A DNA stretch of 64,000 nucleotides from Phlebiopsis flavidoalba (Eukaryota; Basidiomycota; Agaricomycetes; Polyporales; Phanerochaetaceae): NCBI GenBank assembly GCA_035772785.1, contig JAOCPU010000012.1, positions 558,001 to 622,000 on the forward strand, given 5' to 3'. Position 1 is the stretch's first letter. Every line of letters begins with the position of its first letter. The notes below the pieces were generated by a model. The model made no database searches. It was given only the letters and a program-made list of their open reading frames with translations, and was not told the DNA's origin. A program made the translations under genes and the position numbers. Of this stretch, positions 33,316-44,430 are shown in pieces.

Positions 33316-35216
33316 TATGAACATGCGACTAAGTGAATCCATGTGAATTGTAGAGGATTGCCAGGGGGCCAGCACCAGCGCGGGAGCGCGCATATCACCT
33401 TGTGTGAAGCGCCCGTTGGTGCGTCCAGACGCCCCGTAAAGCACTCTTTCGTTTATGTAGCATAAACAGCTCCTTTGCTCCAGTATACAGTGCATAGCTA
33501 GCTCGTCAGTAAAATTCGTCTCAAACACAACCAAATTACTGTCTTACCAACCCATAGCAGTAGACATGAACATCGCAGACCTCCGATGGGCGCCTATATG
33601 GGATGGGTATGAGCCAGACACCATGCGAAGGCTAACGTTGCTTTCGGGCCAATTGTACCGCACACCTCATATTTCGATGGAACTATGTTTTTGTTACATT
33701 TTCAACCTTACATCCGAGTGTTTATGTAGCAGCTGCTTGAAGCAAGGAGGGTAACTGCTCGGTAGTGCTCGAGGTCCTAGTCACGTGGGGTCGCTACCCC
33801 CCTCGCATAAGGTGATATGGGCGCGCTCGCATTAGTGCAGGCCCCCTGAGGATTGCCTGGTATCCCGGAGCCTGAGAGCTCTCGGAGTCGACCGTATCAA
33901 TTTGTGAGATAGAGAGGCTTCACTAGGGTAGGATTAGCAGCAATGACAATAACTCGAGAGTATGAACCGTCCCCCTGATTCATACTTAAAATAGTTAGGA
34001 GGTAGAACGAGAATAGCACGATCCCAGTCCTGCAGATCAAGAACGCAGGATATCGGTTAACGATACCGATGCACTCGTGGCGTGGATCACGATTTGGATT
34101 CATCCAAACCACACACCGCCAGACTGCTGGATATCTGGGCATCGATTCTGGAGAGTCACCAGACGTTAAGACTCTCGGAAAATACACTTCACAAGCTCAA
34201 GATCCCAATGTATCATGATTTTAAAGCCTGAGAGGTCGCATGGAAACTAGACTTTTGCGGCGGTGAGGCGAAGCTTACGTCAAGCGGGGACACAATAGAT
34301 GATCTGGCCACATATGAAAAGTGGGCCGATCGTCTACGAGTCCGTATGTGGTCTTCTAGAGAAAGGATACGAGAGAGAGACCATCCTGTACATCAGGCGT
34401 CGGTGGCTTGGTCGCCGTTCCACGTTGGTTACTCAAAGCGGTGTCGCCCCGGAGACACCCGAGGGCGACTCTGCCTCCAGATTTGGCAACGCAGAACGAG
34501 TTCCTCCCGGCCACTCACAACGACAATCCTCTTCCTCGGCTTCATTTCGCTGTCATCTGCTTCATCGTATCAAACCTCAGAATCTGAATGCAATCCTTTC
34601 TGCGTCTTGTACCGGTACACTGCGGCTCCGCCGACAGAGTTCATGGCTGAACAAACCTCCTGATCGAGCGAGTGTGGCACTGTTGGCTCACGATGACCAG
34701 AACATGCGAATAGAATGAAGTATCCTACGTCAATGTACGGCACCTGGAAGCGTAGGCTGCTGTGGACATTGATCGCTAAGTAACAGGAAGTCCATGCTGG
34801 GCCAGGCTCCTTTCCTACCACCTGCAGTTAGTAGAGCCGACCCAGCCCCTCCGTTCCTTGCGCAGCTCCGATAACAGGGCACAACATAGCGCTCTCTCTT
34901 CCTGCGATGGTATCCTCTCAGCCGAGGCTGTCCGGATAGAGCTGTGCGAAGGAGTAGATCGCTCGTTGCTGGAAAGGCGGACGTGCAAGCCCTCCTGGCG
35001 CATGGTCAACACGATGGGGCGGGGTGACCTGCCCCATCTGTCCAGGCCTTCAATCTCATGTTGATGGATTGTACGTCGTTGGATCGCACACCACAGACCT
35101 CATAAAACAGAAGCGTCCTCGGGACACCCCGCCCGTATACCGACCACTGCTCTCCCCCACTATTCCAAACTCGCAGTGACGACCTCTGACTCTGTACTTT
35201 TTTTTTTATATCTATC
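33316..35216. other. Intergenic DNA between the hAT element and the DnaJ gene
   Basis: Open frames at 34.3-34.8 kb on both strands overlap and have no motifs. A T9 run and TATA-like TTTATATC at about 35200-35213 lie immediately before the DnaJ start. Confidence 0.4.
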
Positions 35217-36835
35217 ATGCCTGTAGCTGTAAACGAAAGTCGACTATTACCAACATCCTCGAGGTCGAGGAAAGCGCCACCGAAGACGATATCCGGGTGG
35301 CGTACAAAAGATGGTGAGGTGGCACTCTCTATATTCAAGCATGCCTTCCCCTTTACTCACCGGGGAGCTAGGCGCTGAAGTGGCACCACATTTTGACCGC
35401 CACCAGGAAAACAACGTGGAGGAGGCCCAAGAAAAGTTTGTGGAGGTGAGTTGCAGCTATTGTATTTTACACTATTTTTATAGAAAGTAACAAGTATGAT
35501 ACCAATCTAGGTGCCAGGACGCCTACCTTCAATCTTCTCGCGGAATGCCGCCGCCGTAGCAAAAGGAAAGTCGCAAGACAAAGCAGAAACCAAGACAAAG
35601 TCAGAATCTGGCAGGGTCGACTGCGCGCGTTCTGTGCATACGTGCAAACCAGCCCGTTCGACCCCCACAGCTCCACAGTCCTCGAAACACTGCGGTGAGA
35701 CGTCGAGCCGATCGGCCTCCAAAAACATCTCGCCACGAGGGACACAAGCACAAGGAACATGTGAGTTGCACGTCTCGAGCGCGTCGGGCTAGGATTGTGA
35801 TCTCGGTTCAGCCCATCATGCCGACGCACGAGGACGATTCTCTCACCAGACCTCTCCTCCTGCCCCTCACGCCGAGGAGCCACTACCCACAACACCGCGC
35901 AAGACTGTCAAGAGGCAAAGTGACTGCTGCGACACACTTCGCGCGGCAGAAAAATCCGGACCGCCACGATTACGTCGTCCTGAGGATCGGAGCTTCTAGT
36001 GACGATTCATCCCTCGTACGGCCGACCGCGCACACGAGGGGCCCAACGCCTGTCCACAGAATCCCCCCCCCCAAAGAACCAGCCACGCCGCCAAGTCGGG
36101 AGCCGACAGCGACTTTGAGTTCGTTCGAGTCGCAGGACCTCGGGACGCCCTCGCCCCGCGCGCGCCAAAGCGGCACGACGACCGCCGCGCTGCCGCGGAC
36201 AACGCACGCGGTGTCCCGCTGCCCTGTGACGCTCGAAGACCTGTTACCGCGGCGGACCAGCCACAGACGTACCGCGTGACTGCTCACCCTGGCACGGGCC
36301 AGAACAGAGCTGCCGCAGACACAGATCGAGCTGCGCGTGAGCTCGCGCTGGACGACGCTGCGAGCGCATCCCGACGGTGCCCCGCCGATGGCAACGAAGG
36401 CGGGCGGACTGGCTCGTTTCCAGGACCGTCCTCGTCTTCGCGTTGGCGTATCGCGAGCCGCTACTTACGCGGAAACCGCGTCACGCGCTGCGGGCGACGA
36501 TGGGCATGTGGCTGTGCAGAGTGCCGTGGAGCGGAGGCGGTGCGTCGCGTACTCGAATGGCGTCTGACTGCACGGAGGAAAGAGCGCGCAGAGGAGGAGG
36601 AGGATGTTGTCCTAATGGGCGCGGTTCCTCGGTCGGTGCGAGGAGGAGGCTGTGAACCCGACTGCCCGCGCTCGCGCTCTCACAGTTAGGCGGCGGGAAG
36701 GTGTACGCGGATTGTCGGCCGCAGGGATGCCCATGAACCGCAAGCATGGCAAGCGTGTGGGCAAGGGCGATCTCATTATCACAAGTGCGCTTTTTTCGTT
36801 CCCCGTCTACTGTACTCACTTTGCAACGATTTTAA
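35217..36835 (+). CDS. Class II DnaJ/Hsp40 co-chaperone, frame broken
   Basis: The start at 35217 reads MPVAV. A one-base shift then gives VDYYNILEVEESATEDDIRV, helix I-II of a J domain. Exon 1 ends TACAAAAGATG|GT (one A short of the usual YKKMALKWH). Exon 2, from 35372, reads ALKWH and then, after 5-6 extra bases and a frame change, DRHQENNVEEAQEKFVE. The HPD tripeptide is therefore not readable. After another intron QDAYL follows, then a long Ser/Pro/Arg-rich linker instead of a plain G/F region, with no CxxCxGxG zinc repeats, hence class II. CPVTLEDLL (about 36215) marks the start of the substrate-binding beta domains. Near the end GMPMNRKHGKRVGKGDLIIT (36728-36783) matches the conserved GEGMP...GDLIV motif. 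Such proteins deliver clients to Hsp70 and trigger its ATPase through HPD. The stop at 36833-36835 is tentative. Confidence 0.78.
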
Positions 36836-37410
36836 ACGGAAGATTTATAGATGGAGGAGTTCGCGTTTACAGACGCCGACAAGGGCCAGCGACATCGCTG
36901 TGCAGGCTCTGTCGGGAAGAAAGTCTATGCACTGGAAAACATGAGCCATCGTTTTATGCTATGCCTGTATGCTCGTAGGTGCCTATGAATGGACAATCAT
37001 TGGGAAGGGCGTCAAACGAACTTGCCTGAAGACGCGCGGGACCGTTGTAGCAGTATTGCTGGAACCTGTATCGCTAGTTTACCTTACGTTGTACAAGTAA
37101 TCGTCCTGTCTTATAATGTTTGCACGCTTTGCTTGAGGCCCTCCTGTGTACGCGCATCGGAATAGAAATCTTCCACCACAAACTTGAGGGGCGGAATCAT
37201 TACTTTTGGGCCCTTCTTTGCAGTGAAACGTTGACTATGTTTTCCTTATTTCTTCAGAAAATTGAGCTGTCGGAGAACAGTCTGTAACTGGATTCGTTCG
37301 AGCAGGTGACGAGTACATTCAAAGCCGGAACAACGCCCTCCGATGCTTAGACATAACTATCGAGCGTAATGTCCTCTGCCACCGCCTTCTCGCCTCAATC
37401 TTCTGCTCCC
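36836..37410. other. Gene-free gap
   Basis: Mid-GC intergenic DNA between the DnaJ gene (+) and the unidentified minus-strand gene. No motif, RNA or repeat seen. Confidence 0.45.
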
Positions 37411-38163
37411 TCATTCCTCTCCTCGCGACCATTGCTGGAGTTGTTTCGTTGCAAAGCTCACATAGCCAGGAACCGGATGCGGGAAAATGGAGCTGAGGTA
37501 CAGCTTAGCATACTCTCCGGGATCGCCCATGATTCTGTATTGTCCCGACGTCAATGTAACCAGGGCGACGGCTCTGCGGATGCTTATACTGCTTACGTGA
37601 CACGGCGCAGCGTTGCGTCCTAGACCTCCGACAGTGTGAAAGGTGGGTTCCGTCTCGGCGTTGAGGTGAAACGCTGATTTTCTCAGAGGGCCTCTAGAAG
37701 CCAAGATGGGAACCCTGGGGTACCCTCCGGGGTCGCCGTCGACGTTAAAAAACCGCACGGAGGCGGCCTGCTCCTTGTCGATTGATCACTTCGCATATCT
37801 TGAGCGAGTCACCCAAGGCCTGAGCTGGGAAGTCGTTCGTTAATAATGAAGTGTGTTTTGGTTTGGGCTCCAGTCCTTTGGGATAACGATAGTGTCGGAC
37901 TTCGTAAAATGGTAAGCCTAAGATATGTAAGTCTAAGTCCAGTCTGTGGTCGGGTTTGCATGGCCCACCTGCGTATAAGGCAATGATTTGCTGCCGCTGA
38001 TGTTAGAGAACAGCACGGCATAGGTTCCAGCTTGCACGTTTTCTTGTTTGACACCGTTGTTCGCAGGAACCGTAAACAGCTCCTGGGGTAGGATCCTGCA
38101 ACGTCGCCAGATGACGGGGAAATCGTTTGGGTTCACCCAATACACGTCAAATGGGTTAGCCAT
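37411..38163 (-). CDS. Unidentified protein gene with TATA promoter
   Basis: TATATATAAG (38229-38238, minus strand) lies about 66 bases before ATG 38163 (AAAATGGCT). Exon 1 reads MANPFDVYWVNPNDFPVIW and continues to LPQELFTVPANNGVKQ and AGTYAVLFSNISGSKSLPYTQ up to a GTGGGC donor (about 37970). The next exon reads AYHFTKSDTIVIPKDWSPNQ, after which the frame breaks near 37840. A second open stretch, 37758-37411, includes SVRFFNVDGDP, FHLNAETEPTFHTVGG and IMGDPGEYAKLYLSSIF; it may belong to the same gene. There is no signal peptide or transmembrane helix and no family I recognise. The repeated short aromatic/Asn/Asp-Pro pattern in exon 1 suggests a beta-rich small protein, which is only a guess. 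Confidence 0.45.
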
Positions 38164-38408
38164 TTTCGACAATGAGAAGACAGGAGCGGCGGTGGTTTCT
38201 GTATTCACCAAAGACAGCTAGCTTATAGCTTATATATACTTCCGGATATTCACGTACCGTGAGAGTGGTGACACACTGTGCCACTGTCTCCCTGAACTAG
38301 GATGAACGGGGACTCGATATCCTCACGTCACGAGTCCATGCCACCGGCCGCCCACTGTATAGCATACATCGGCAACAGACACCTTGCGGCGGCAGCAATG
38401 CTATGGAC

Positions 38409-38753
38409 GAACTGCCTAGGGATGCTTTATAGGTCATCGTGCATACAGTCGACGCTGAGCTAGAGCGCAGAGAGAAAAGAGAGGGTTGATCGACTCACGA
38501 GTCTGACCGGTATTTGAGGTCTTAGCACCAAGCTGTACCACCTCCAGATAGCAGCCGGCGCACTAGCCGTGCGCTGGCGAGCGAATTGCCTGGGAACGCT
38601 GTAGCTGGAGTCATCGCCGGTGCAGGCTGGGCTAGAGCGCAAGGAGAAAAAGAGACGGCTCGATCTGCTCACGAGTCTGACCGGCAGTTGAGGTCCTCAG
38701 CACCAGGCTATGATACCTCCAAAAAGCACCCGGTGTGCACTAGTCGTGCGCTG
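38409..38753 (+). repeat. Imperfect tandem repeat, unit about 172 bp, about two copies
   Basis: Unit 2 starts GCTAGAGCGCAGAG at 38459 and unit 3 starts GCTAGAGCGCAAGG at 38631. Both share CACGAGTCTGACCGG, TGAGGTC(T/C)T(C/T)AGCACCA and CACTAG(C/T)CGTGCGCTG in order. A partial first unit (38409-38458) matches the tail of unit 2 (ACTGCCTAGGGATGCT against ATTGCCTGGGAACGCT). It is non-coding and ends about 300 bases from the 3' end of the Kelch gene. Confidence 0.8.
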
Positions 38754-39050
38754 TCAAGGTACATAGGAGGTCGGAGGCAAAGTTATGTTGCGCCACTCGG
38801 CGCTCCCAGCACACAGTGATCGCTCGCATTCAATCCCACCACCGGCTTTGAGACACAAGACGCCTCCAAATTGATAACACCATACACTGTTCTATTCATC
38901 ATTTAGCATTAATACAAAAAGTCTCGCTACACCCAAAACACGTCCTAAACAACAACAACGCACAGAAGAATAAAAAAAACAGTCCTGTGTCGTAAAAAAC
39001 AAAACAGCATCGTAAACAGTCATGAACGCGTAAAAGCACAACGAAAAACA
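38754..39050. other. 3' region of the Kelch gene
   Basis: A-rich on the plus strand (39.0 kb), that is T-rich on the coding minus strand, as expected of a 3' untranslated region and cleavage zone of the minus-strand Kelch gene. Confidence 0.4.
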
Positions 39051-41960
39051 TCAAATTAGTAAAGTCATACACCCTCTATCCCACTCCAAAAAAAAGAAAA
39101 TAGGGGAAGCCCTCACGAATCCCCCGACCCGCCCCGCCGATCCGGATTCGCAACAAACAACGACCCGCGCGGCGCAAGCCCATACGTCGAGCCCGCGCGC
39201 GCACGGGGCGCTCAAACGCCTCACACGGCGCGCGCCCCCACCACGGTGCCCCCTCCGTCGCGGCGGGCTCAGCGCCTCGGGGCTCGCCACGAGCTCCCTC
39301 TCGCCGCCGTAGGGTGGAGAGGACAGAGGGCGCGGTGGAGGAAGGGGTGGGGGAATGGAGAGAGCCAGGGGACAGAACGAGGCGGACGCGTCCTTCTGCC
39401 GATCTTCATCGTGTGCGCGACGCGCTCGAGGCGCGCGGAGCTCGCGGCGCTGCCCGTGCTGCGGCGCCTCCGCTCCTTTTCTCCCGCTCCCTCGCTTCCT
39501 GCTGTGGGCTCGACGGGTCTGACGAGCACGCATTCTTAACGGCCACCGAGGCGCGGTCACGGCGTGGCAAAGGTTTTAAGCGGGCGCGGGATCTCTAAAC
39601 GGCAAGGGCGGGGAAGAGATGCGGGATGACGCTCCGCTCGAGCAGCGGCGGGTCCGCGCGAAAGCGCGCCCCACCACGTGTGCCTTGGCGCGCCGCACGA
39701 GGGGCTGCGGTGCCCGGGAGATGATGCTCGACGTGCAGCGGGGCGGTGGTTCCGGAATCGCGGCCGCGCTCTCTCCCCGCTTGATTCCGACGGGGGAGGA
39801 GGTGGGAGCGGGAGGTGCAAGGCGCGGGCGCGGCGGGGGGTCGTGCAGCGCGGGGTACCCTTTCTCGTTCAGGTGCTCCTCGTCGGAGGACGACGCGTCG
39901 TGGTACGCGCCATACGCAAGCTCCTCGACCTCATACGCATCCTCGAAGGGGTCCGAGTACCCGCCGCGCGGGCCGTGCGTCGCAGTCGCTCACGCGGGCG
40001 GGCTATACAACCACTCGCTCCCCAGCTCGTCCATATCGGCTCACAAGCTCTTCGCCGTCCCAGCGCGCCCGAGTCGAGCGTGTTCGCCGCGCTCCGGCTC
40101 GCGGCTCGGCCATGCGCGAGCACCGCGCCCCCGACGGACGCAACGACGGCGAGCGCGTACCTCCCGCCGACGGGCGGCCCGAGCGGCGGCGCCGGCGCGC
40201 GCCCCACGCGTCGTCCTCGTCCGCGAGCCAATGGTCCCTCCTCCCGGCCTCGCGCGCGCCGAGCGCCGGCAACGACGCGCGCGAGGCCGCTGTGCGCCGC
40301 AGCTGTGCCACCAGTGGCAGCCCAGCTAACCCCATTCTCCGTTCGTTCGCGGCGAGGGGGGTACGGGGACGTGGTGCGTGCTCGTCGTTCTCGAGGAGGG
40401 AAAAGCTGTTGCGCGCCGCCGCGCGTCGTGTTAGTACGTGCGAGCACGCCGAACACGCTGCCGAGCGCGATGGCCGCTGCGTCGTTTTTCGAGGTGCCGC
40501 CTGCTGGGTCGCCTTCTCCGGGGGTTGGGGAGGTGCCGTTCCCGCCGCCGCCGCCGCCGGTGTGCGGGTCGCCGCCTTTGCCCGAGGGCGTGGGTTGGGG
40601 GTATTCTGCGGAGCCGGGCTGGGCGGTGGTTGAGGCGGTGGGGGTGGAGGGGGAGCCGGGGAGGGTGGGTGTTGTGGGGGAGGTCACGGCGGTGTGGGGT
40701 GTATTGGGTCTCGAAGGACGTTGGAGTTGAGGTTGAAATATGGGAGAGTGGTGGCGGGCTGCAGTGACCGTTTGTAGCGCGTATCCTGCGCTGTATGTCG
40801 TCATGGTGTCGTTTGTTCACAATGGATGGAGGAGATACACACGAAGTCCGTAGTAGAAGAGCGCTAACGACCGCCGAGGCCGACCAGCAAAGTGGTCCAT
40901 GTCGGGGCAAGCAGATGAGTCAACGCCGGCCACAGCAGACAACAACCACAGGGTGCGTCGCGTCGTCGTATCGAGCACCACAGCCGTCGCTCAGCGTATT
41001 CTGCATTCGCCGGGGGGGCGTCCGCGCCTCCCTGAATCAAACACCTTTCCCCCATCCAAAACCGCAGCAGCAAAGTTTCGCCTCGTGCCCCGGCCACTCG
41101 TACGCCGACAATGAGCATCGACCAGTTAACTCTGCTGGTATCCACCCCCAGACGGTGGTAAACGGCACGAGCGAGTTCTCCCGGGGGCGTACCCGCCAGC
41201 ACGAGCATGCGCCCGGTCGGGCAGCACGACAGCCTGGTGCCCCGTAACACCCCCCGGGCGCGTTCTGGGGCGGGCTAGTACACTGAAAAGCTCGGGCCAG
41301 CGGGGGTCAAAGACATTAGTGCTCCGCGAAAGCGGCTCCCGACCCCGATTATGCCCTCTCCCAGATCGGCCGACGATCCACACTCTTGCCGCACGCGCCG
41401 CGACCGCAGAGTGGTATATAGCGGCGCTATGGGCTTACGCCGGCCCACAGCCTGGTTTCGTTCGTACGACCCATGACGGCGGTTGGGCGAGTGTGAGTGA
41501 TACGGCGGAAGTCGTTGCGGTCGGGGAGCACGGCGGGCGAGTTGGGGCCCGGGCGCGCCGGGCCTCCGAAGAGGAGGAGGGAGCTGCTTGTTTGGTCGGC
41601 GTGAGCGTGTGCCCAGGCGACGGCGGGCCCGGGGGATGCGGAGCAGTTGCCGCAGCCCCGCCGAGGTAGGGGAACGGCGGGGATGCGGGGTCGAAGGAAG
41701 ATGTGAGTGAGAGGGATAGGAGGTCGTTTGTTGGGTGGTGCGGAGGAGTAGGCGTAGGCGTTGTACGGGTCTGTGCGCCCGCCGTGGATGTAGAGAGTCC
41801 TGCTCGACGAGGGCGACGGCTTGGCCCCATCTGCGGTGTGTGAGTGCGTAGAATGAAAAAAATGAACATGGTTGCGCACCGGGGTATGGCAGCGTATGAA
41901 GACTGGGCGGCGATCTCATTTAGGAGGGGATGGAGGGAGCAGCAGCGATAATGAGAGCAT
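39051..41960 (-). CDS. Kelch-repeat (galactose-oxidase-like propeller) single-pass membrane protein, frame broken
   Basis: The N-terminus near 41960 reads MLSLSLLLPP, a hydrophobic signal start. After a frame change AAQSSYAAIPR leads to an intron and WGQAVALV, then LYIHGGRTDPYNAYAYSSAP (about 41740-41800), the first Kelch blade. Further blades show SLLLFGG, NSPAVLPDRND, MWIVG, GVTGHQAVVLPD and GRMLVLAG (about 41200-41260), LIQGGADAP (about 41010) and FVLTTVWVL-like pieces. A Thr/Pro/Ser/Gly-rich stalk (40550-40730, including GGGGGGNGTSPTPG) precedes SKNDAAAIALGSVFGVL (about 40450-40500), the start of a transmembrane helix whose remainder is shifted in frame. The tail is acidic then basic and disordered (EDAYEVEELAYGAYHDASSS, about 39900). 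The family is common in Agaricomycetes; the role is probably cell-surface recognition or cell fusion/wall organisation, by inference. The 3' end is tentative. Confidence 0.75.
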
Positions 41961-44051
41961 TATTAGAGCGAAAGAGAGGACTATCGCAGTCGGGATGGAT
42001 ACATAGAAAGGGTGTGTGTGGGTTCGCGTCAAGAGCGTCGTGAGTGGTCGTGTCGGTGTCACTGCCTGTGAGCTTGGAGTCTCGCATGCGTTCTGCACTG
42101 GGAGCTCGGTTCAACGTCTCCCGTGTTTGGCCGTGTTAGTGATCCCAGGCTCATCTTCTCTTGCCGATCTTGGGACGTGTCTCGGCATCACTCGCAGAGC
42201 GGGCCCGGTGGCCCGCGCGCGGGTGTGTCCAAGGGCGGGCGCGACAGGCGGGGCTGGAGCACGTGGTTCGTCTTTGTGGCGTTTTCTACGACGCGGTGTG
42301 TTGTGCTTGCCTGCAGGCGGGAGGGCGCATCAGATGCGGTTCAGATCCCGCCCGCCGGGCCCTTGCTTCCCAGCGCCGCCGCCGGGCGTGATTCTCTGCA
42401 AGCGACTCCCCCAGCCGCCGTTCTCGAGGCGCAAGACCCGAGCCATCAGTGGGATCGGTCAACAGACGTCGAGCGGTGCGCGATCGAGGGAGCGCGCCTA
42501 CGCTGGGGCCCAAACGCGATCGAACGGGGCCACGCCCGACGGGGCGTCGCGTCCACGCAGGGACTGCACGTGTGACGTCAGCAGCGACCTCCTCCTCGCT
42601 ACGCGTTTCCACTGCGCGTTCTGTTCGCCCGCTTGCTCGCTGCGTGACACAATCTTACGGTCCCACGCGAATGGGACAACAACCCTCCCAACGGAGATAA
42701 CAGAACCCTGCAACGTCCTTCCGAATGGTCCTTTCCAAGATTAATCGTAAGCTTGACACACGGGTGGCGTCGCATTAACGGGTCCATTTGACAGCGCTGG
42801 ACGTACTACCGCATCGCGAAGCGACACACGTTGCCCTTCTGTTTTCGCGCGTTCATGCAGCCGTCGCGAGACCCCGTCGTCGACACGGCTGTGGAGATTC
42901 TGATGGAGCGCACGCCTCTACCGAGGGCAGATAGACCGGCGATCCACTCGCACCTCTGGGCCCCCACGCGCGCACGTACATACGCTGTGACGTACATCGC
43001 CGTGCAGCTGACCCGCCCGGCGACGCGGACACCCCCCTCGACCCGCTGCCCGCTTACAGCAGGCACCCACGCTTGGTCATCTCCCCGCTGACAAAACGCC
43101 GACGACGGGCCCGTCGTCGAGCACGGAATTCATTTGTAATATTCACAGCCATTGGCTTGCACGCTACTGAAACTCGCCGGCAGCTGTTCCTATCAGCGCA
43201 CCGACCGACCGTCTTCGCACTCGAAGCACGCACGCAGCGCCGCCGATCGCCCCCGCGGCTCCTCGCCGCTGCGCGTCGGGCGATTCTCCCCGCGCCAGCA
43301 CAGTGCCCGTGTCCCGTGCCCGTGAATATCCAATGTGAACGCACGACAGCCTCGGACGGGGTCAAACTAGCCGATTGAGATATTTCACGAGCAAGGGAGA
43401 AAAGAGAGGAGGGAGCGCGCGGTGCTGGCTGAGGCACCGCGGAGGCGTCGCGTGGGGCTCGCGCGGCGGCACAGCGCGTGATGCGCTACACGCCCGCCGC
43501 CTCCCCTCCTTTCGGCCCCCCCCACCACCCGCCCCTCCTCCCCGCCTCCGCCCACGACCATCGAGCGACCCAGGCTCGGCTGCGCGCGCGGTGGGCTGGG
43601 CAGCGTGTGCTCTCGTGCCATTGAGTCGCGGACTCCGGGGGTCCAGGGGGCGATCCACCTTGTTCTCCAGTGATACAGCGCGCAGGGCGCCTCGAGGCGT
43701 GCTAGAAGCGTGCGCTGCGCCCTTGGTTTCCCTGCGCGCGCCTGGCGCCCCCGCGCCCCATCGAACCTTGGCTCCTGCCCCGGTCGGAGCGCGCGTTTCG
43801 GCACTCGCACACTGGCGCGCGCGTGCGAGAGCAAGGCGGGAGCGCCGGGCGAAAAGGCACGATCGTGCATGCGAAGGTTAGATTCCGTACCGATCATCCT
43901 GTGCTGTGCTGTCACCGGCGGTCGATCAGCGTGGGCGCACCGCACGCATCGGCGCGCCTCGCAGAGATATGTGTGTTATCATTCACTAGTGGTACAGACG
44001 CTGCTACGGCGATTTGGGTTGGTGATCTATCTCGTGCGGCGCGTGGGGGCC
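41961..44051. other. GC-rich gap
   Basis: Contains the Kelch promoter side. Long open frames on both strands (for example 42016-42744 and 43375-43945) reflect high GC content: they mirror each other, are Arg/Ala/Pro-rich and have no motif. One stretch near 42870-42920 (DTAVEILMERTPLP) looks protein-like but could not be extended. Confidence 0.35.
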
Positions 44052-44430
44052 CTACGCGGACTCGATCTCCTGCGCGAACGCCTTGCCCTCTTCGGTGCCG
44101 CTCGCCTTGAGGATACCTTCAAGCCGTCAGCGCGCGCCCGTCGGCCGGGCAGAGGCAGGGGGGAGGAACGCGCACCTCGAGCAGCTTCTCAGACGTACTT
44201 TCTTGCGGCGCGTCCCTCCGTCGACGTGCCCTTGGGACGGCCGTTCCACGCGGTCCCCTGCTTGCATCAGCACCATCCACCGCAGAACACACAACGGAGC
44301 CGGTGGAGCGACGCACCACTTGGAGCCTTGCCGGACAAAGTCGAGCATGCCGGGGCTCGTCGTGTTCAGCTTGGGTCGCCAATCGTCGCTGTACCCGCAA
44401 GCAGGGCCCGTTGATCCTGACACTTAGAAT
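44052..44430 (-). CDS. C-terminal exons of an unidentified protein
   Basis: On the minus strand GTAWNGRPKGTSTEGRAARK (about 44205-44265) is followed by KLLE, a GT-AG intron (donor GTGCGC, acceptor CTTGAAG, about 44118-44180) and ILKASGTEEGKAFAQEIESA ending at TAG 44052-44054. The charged, helix-forming C-terminus and the clean splice make a real gene likely. Pieces farther upstream (CGYSDDWRPKLNTTSPGMLD, about 44330-44390; TYLPSSDRLSQAQFDKAVST, about 44600-44660) may be earlier exons in shifted frames. I do not recognise the family. Confidence 0.4.

Noticed and set aside
39051..39560. Independent 169-codon minus-strand gene
   Set aside because: Better explained as the disordered cytosolic tail and frame-shifted end of the Kelch membrane protein.
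42330..42360. T-arm-like GCGGTTCAGATCCCGC suggestive of a tRNA
   Set aside because: The T-loop has G in place of the invariant A58, and no D-arm, anticodon stem or acceptor pairing could be found upstream.
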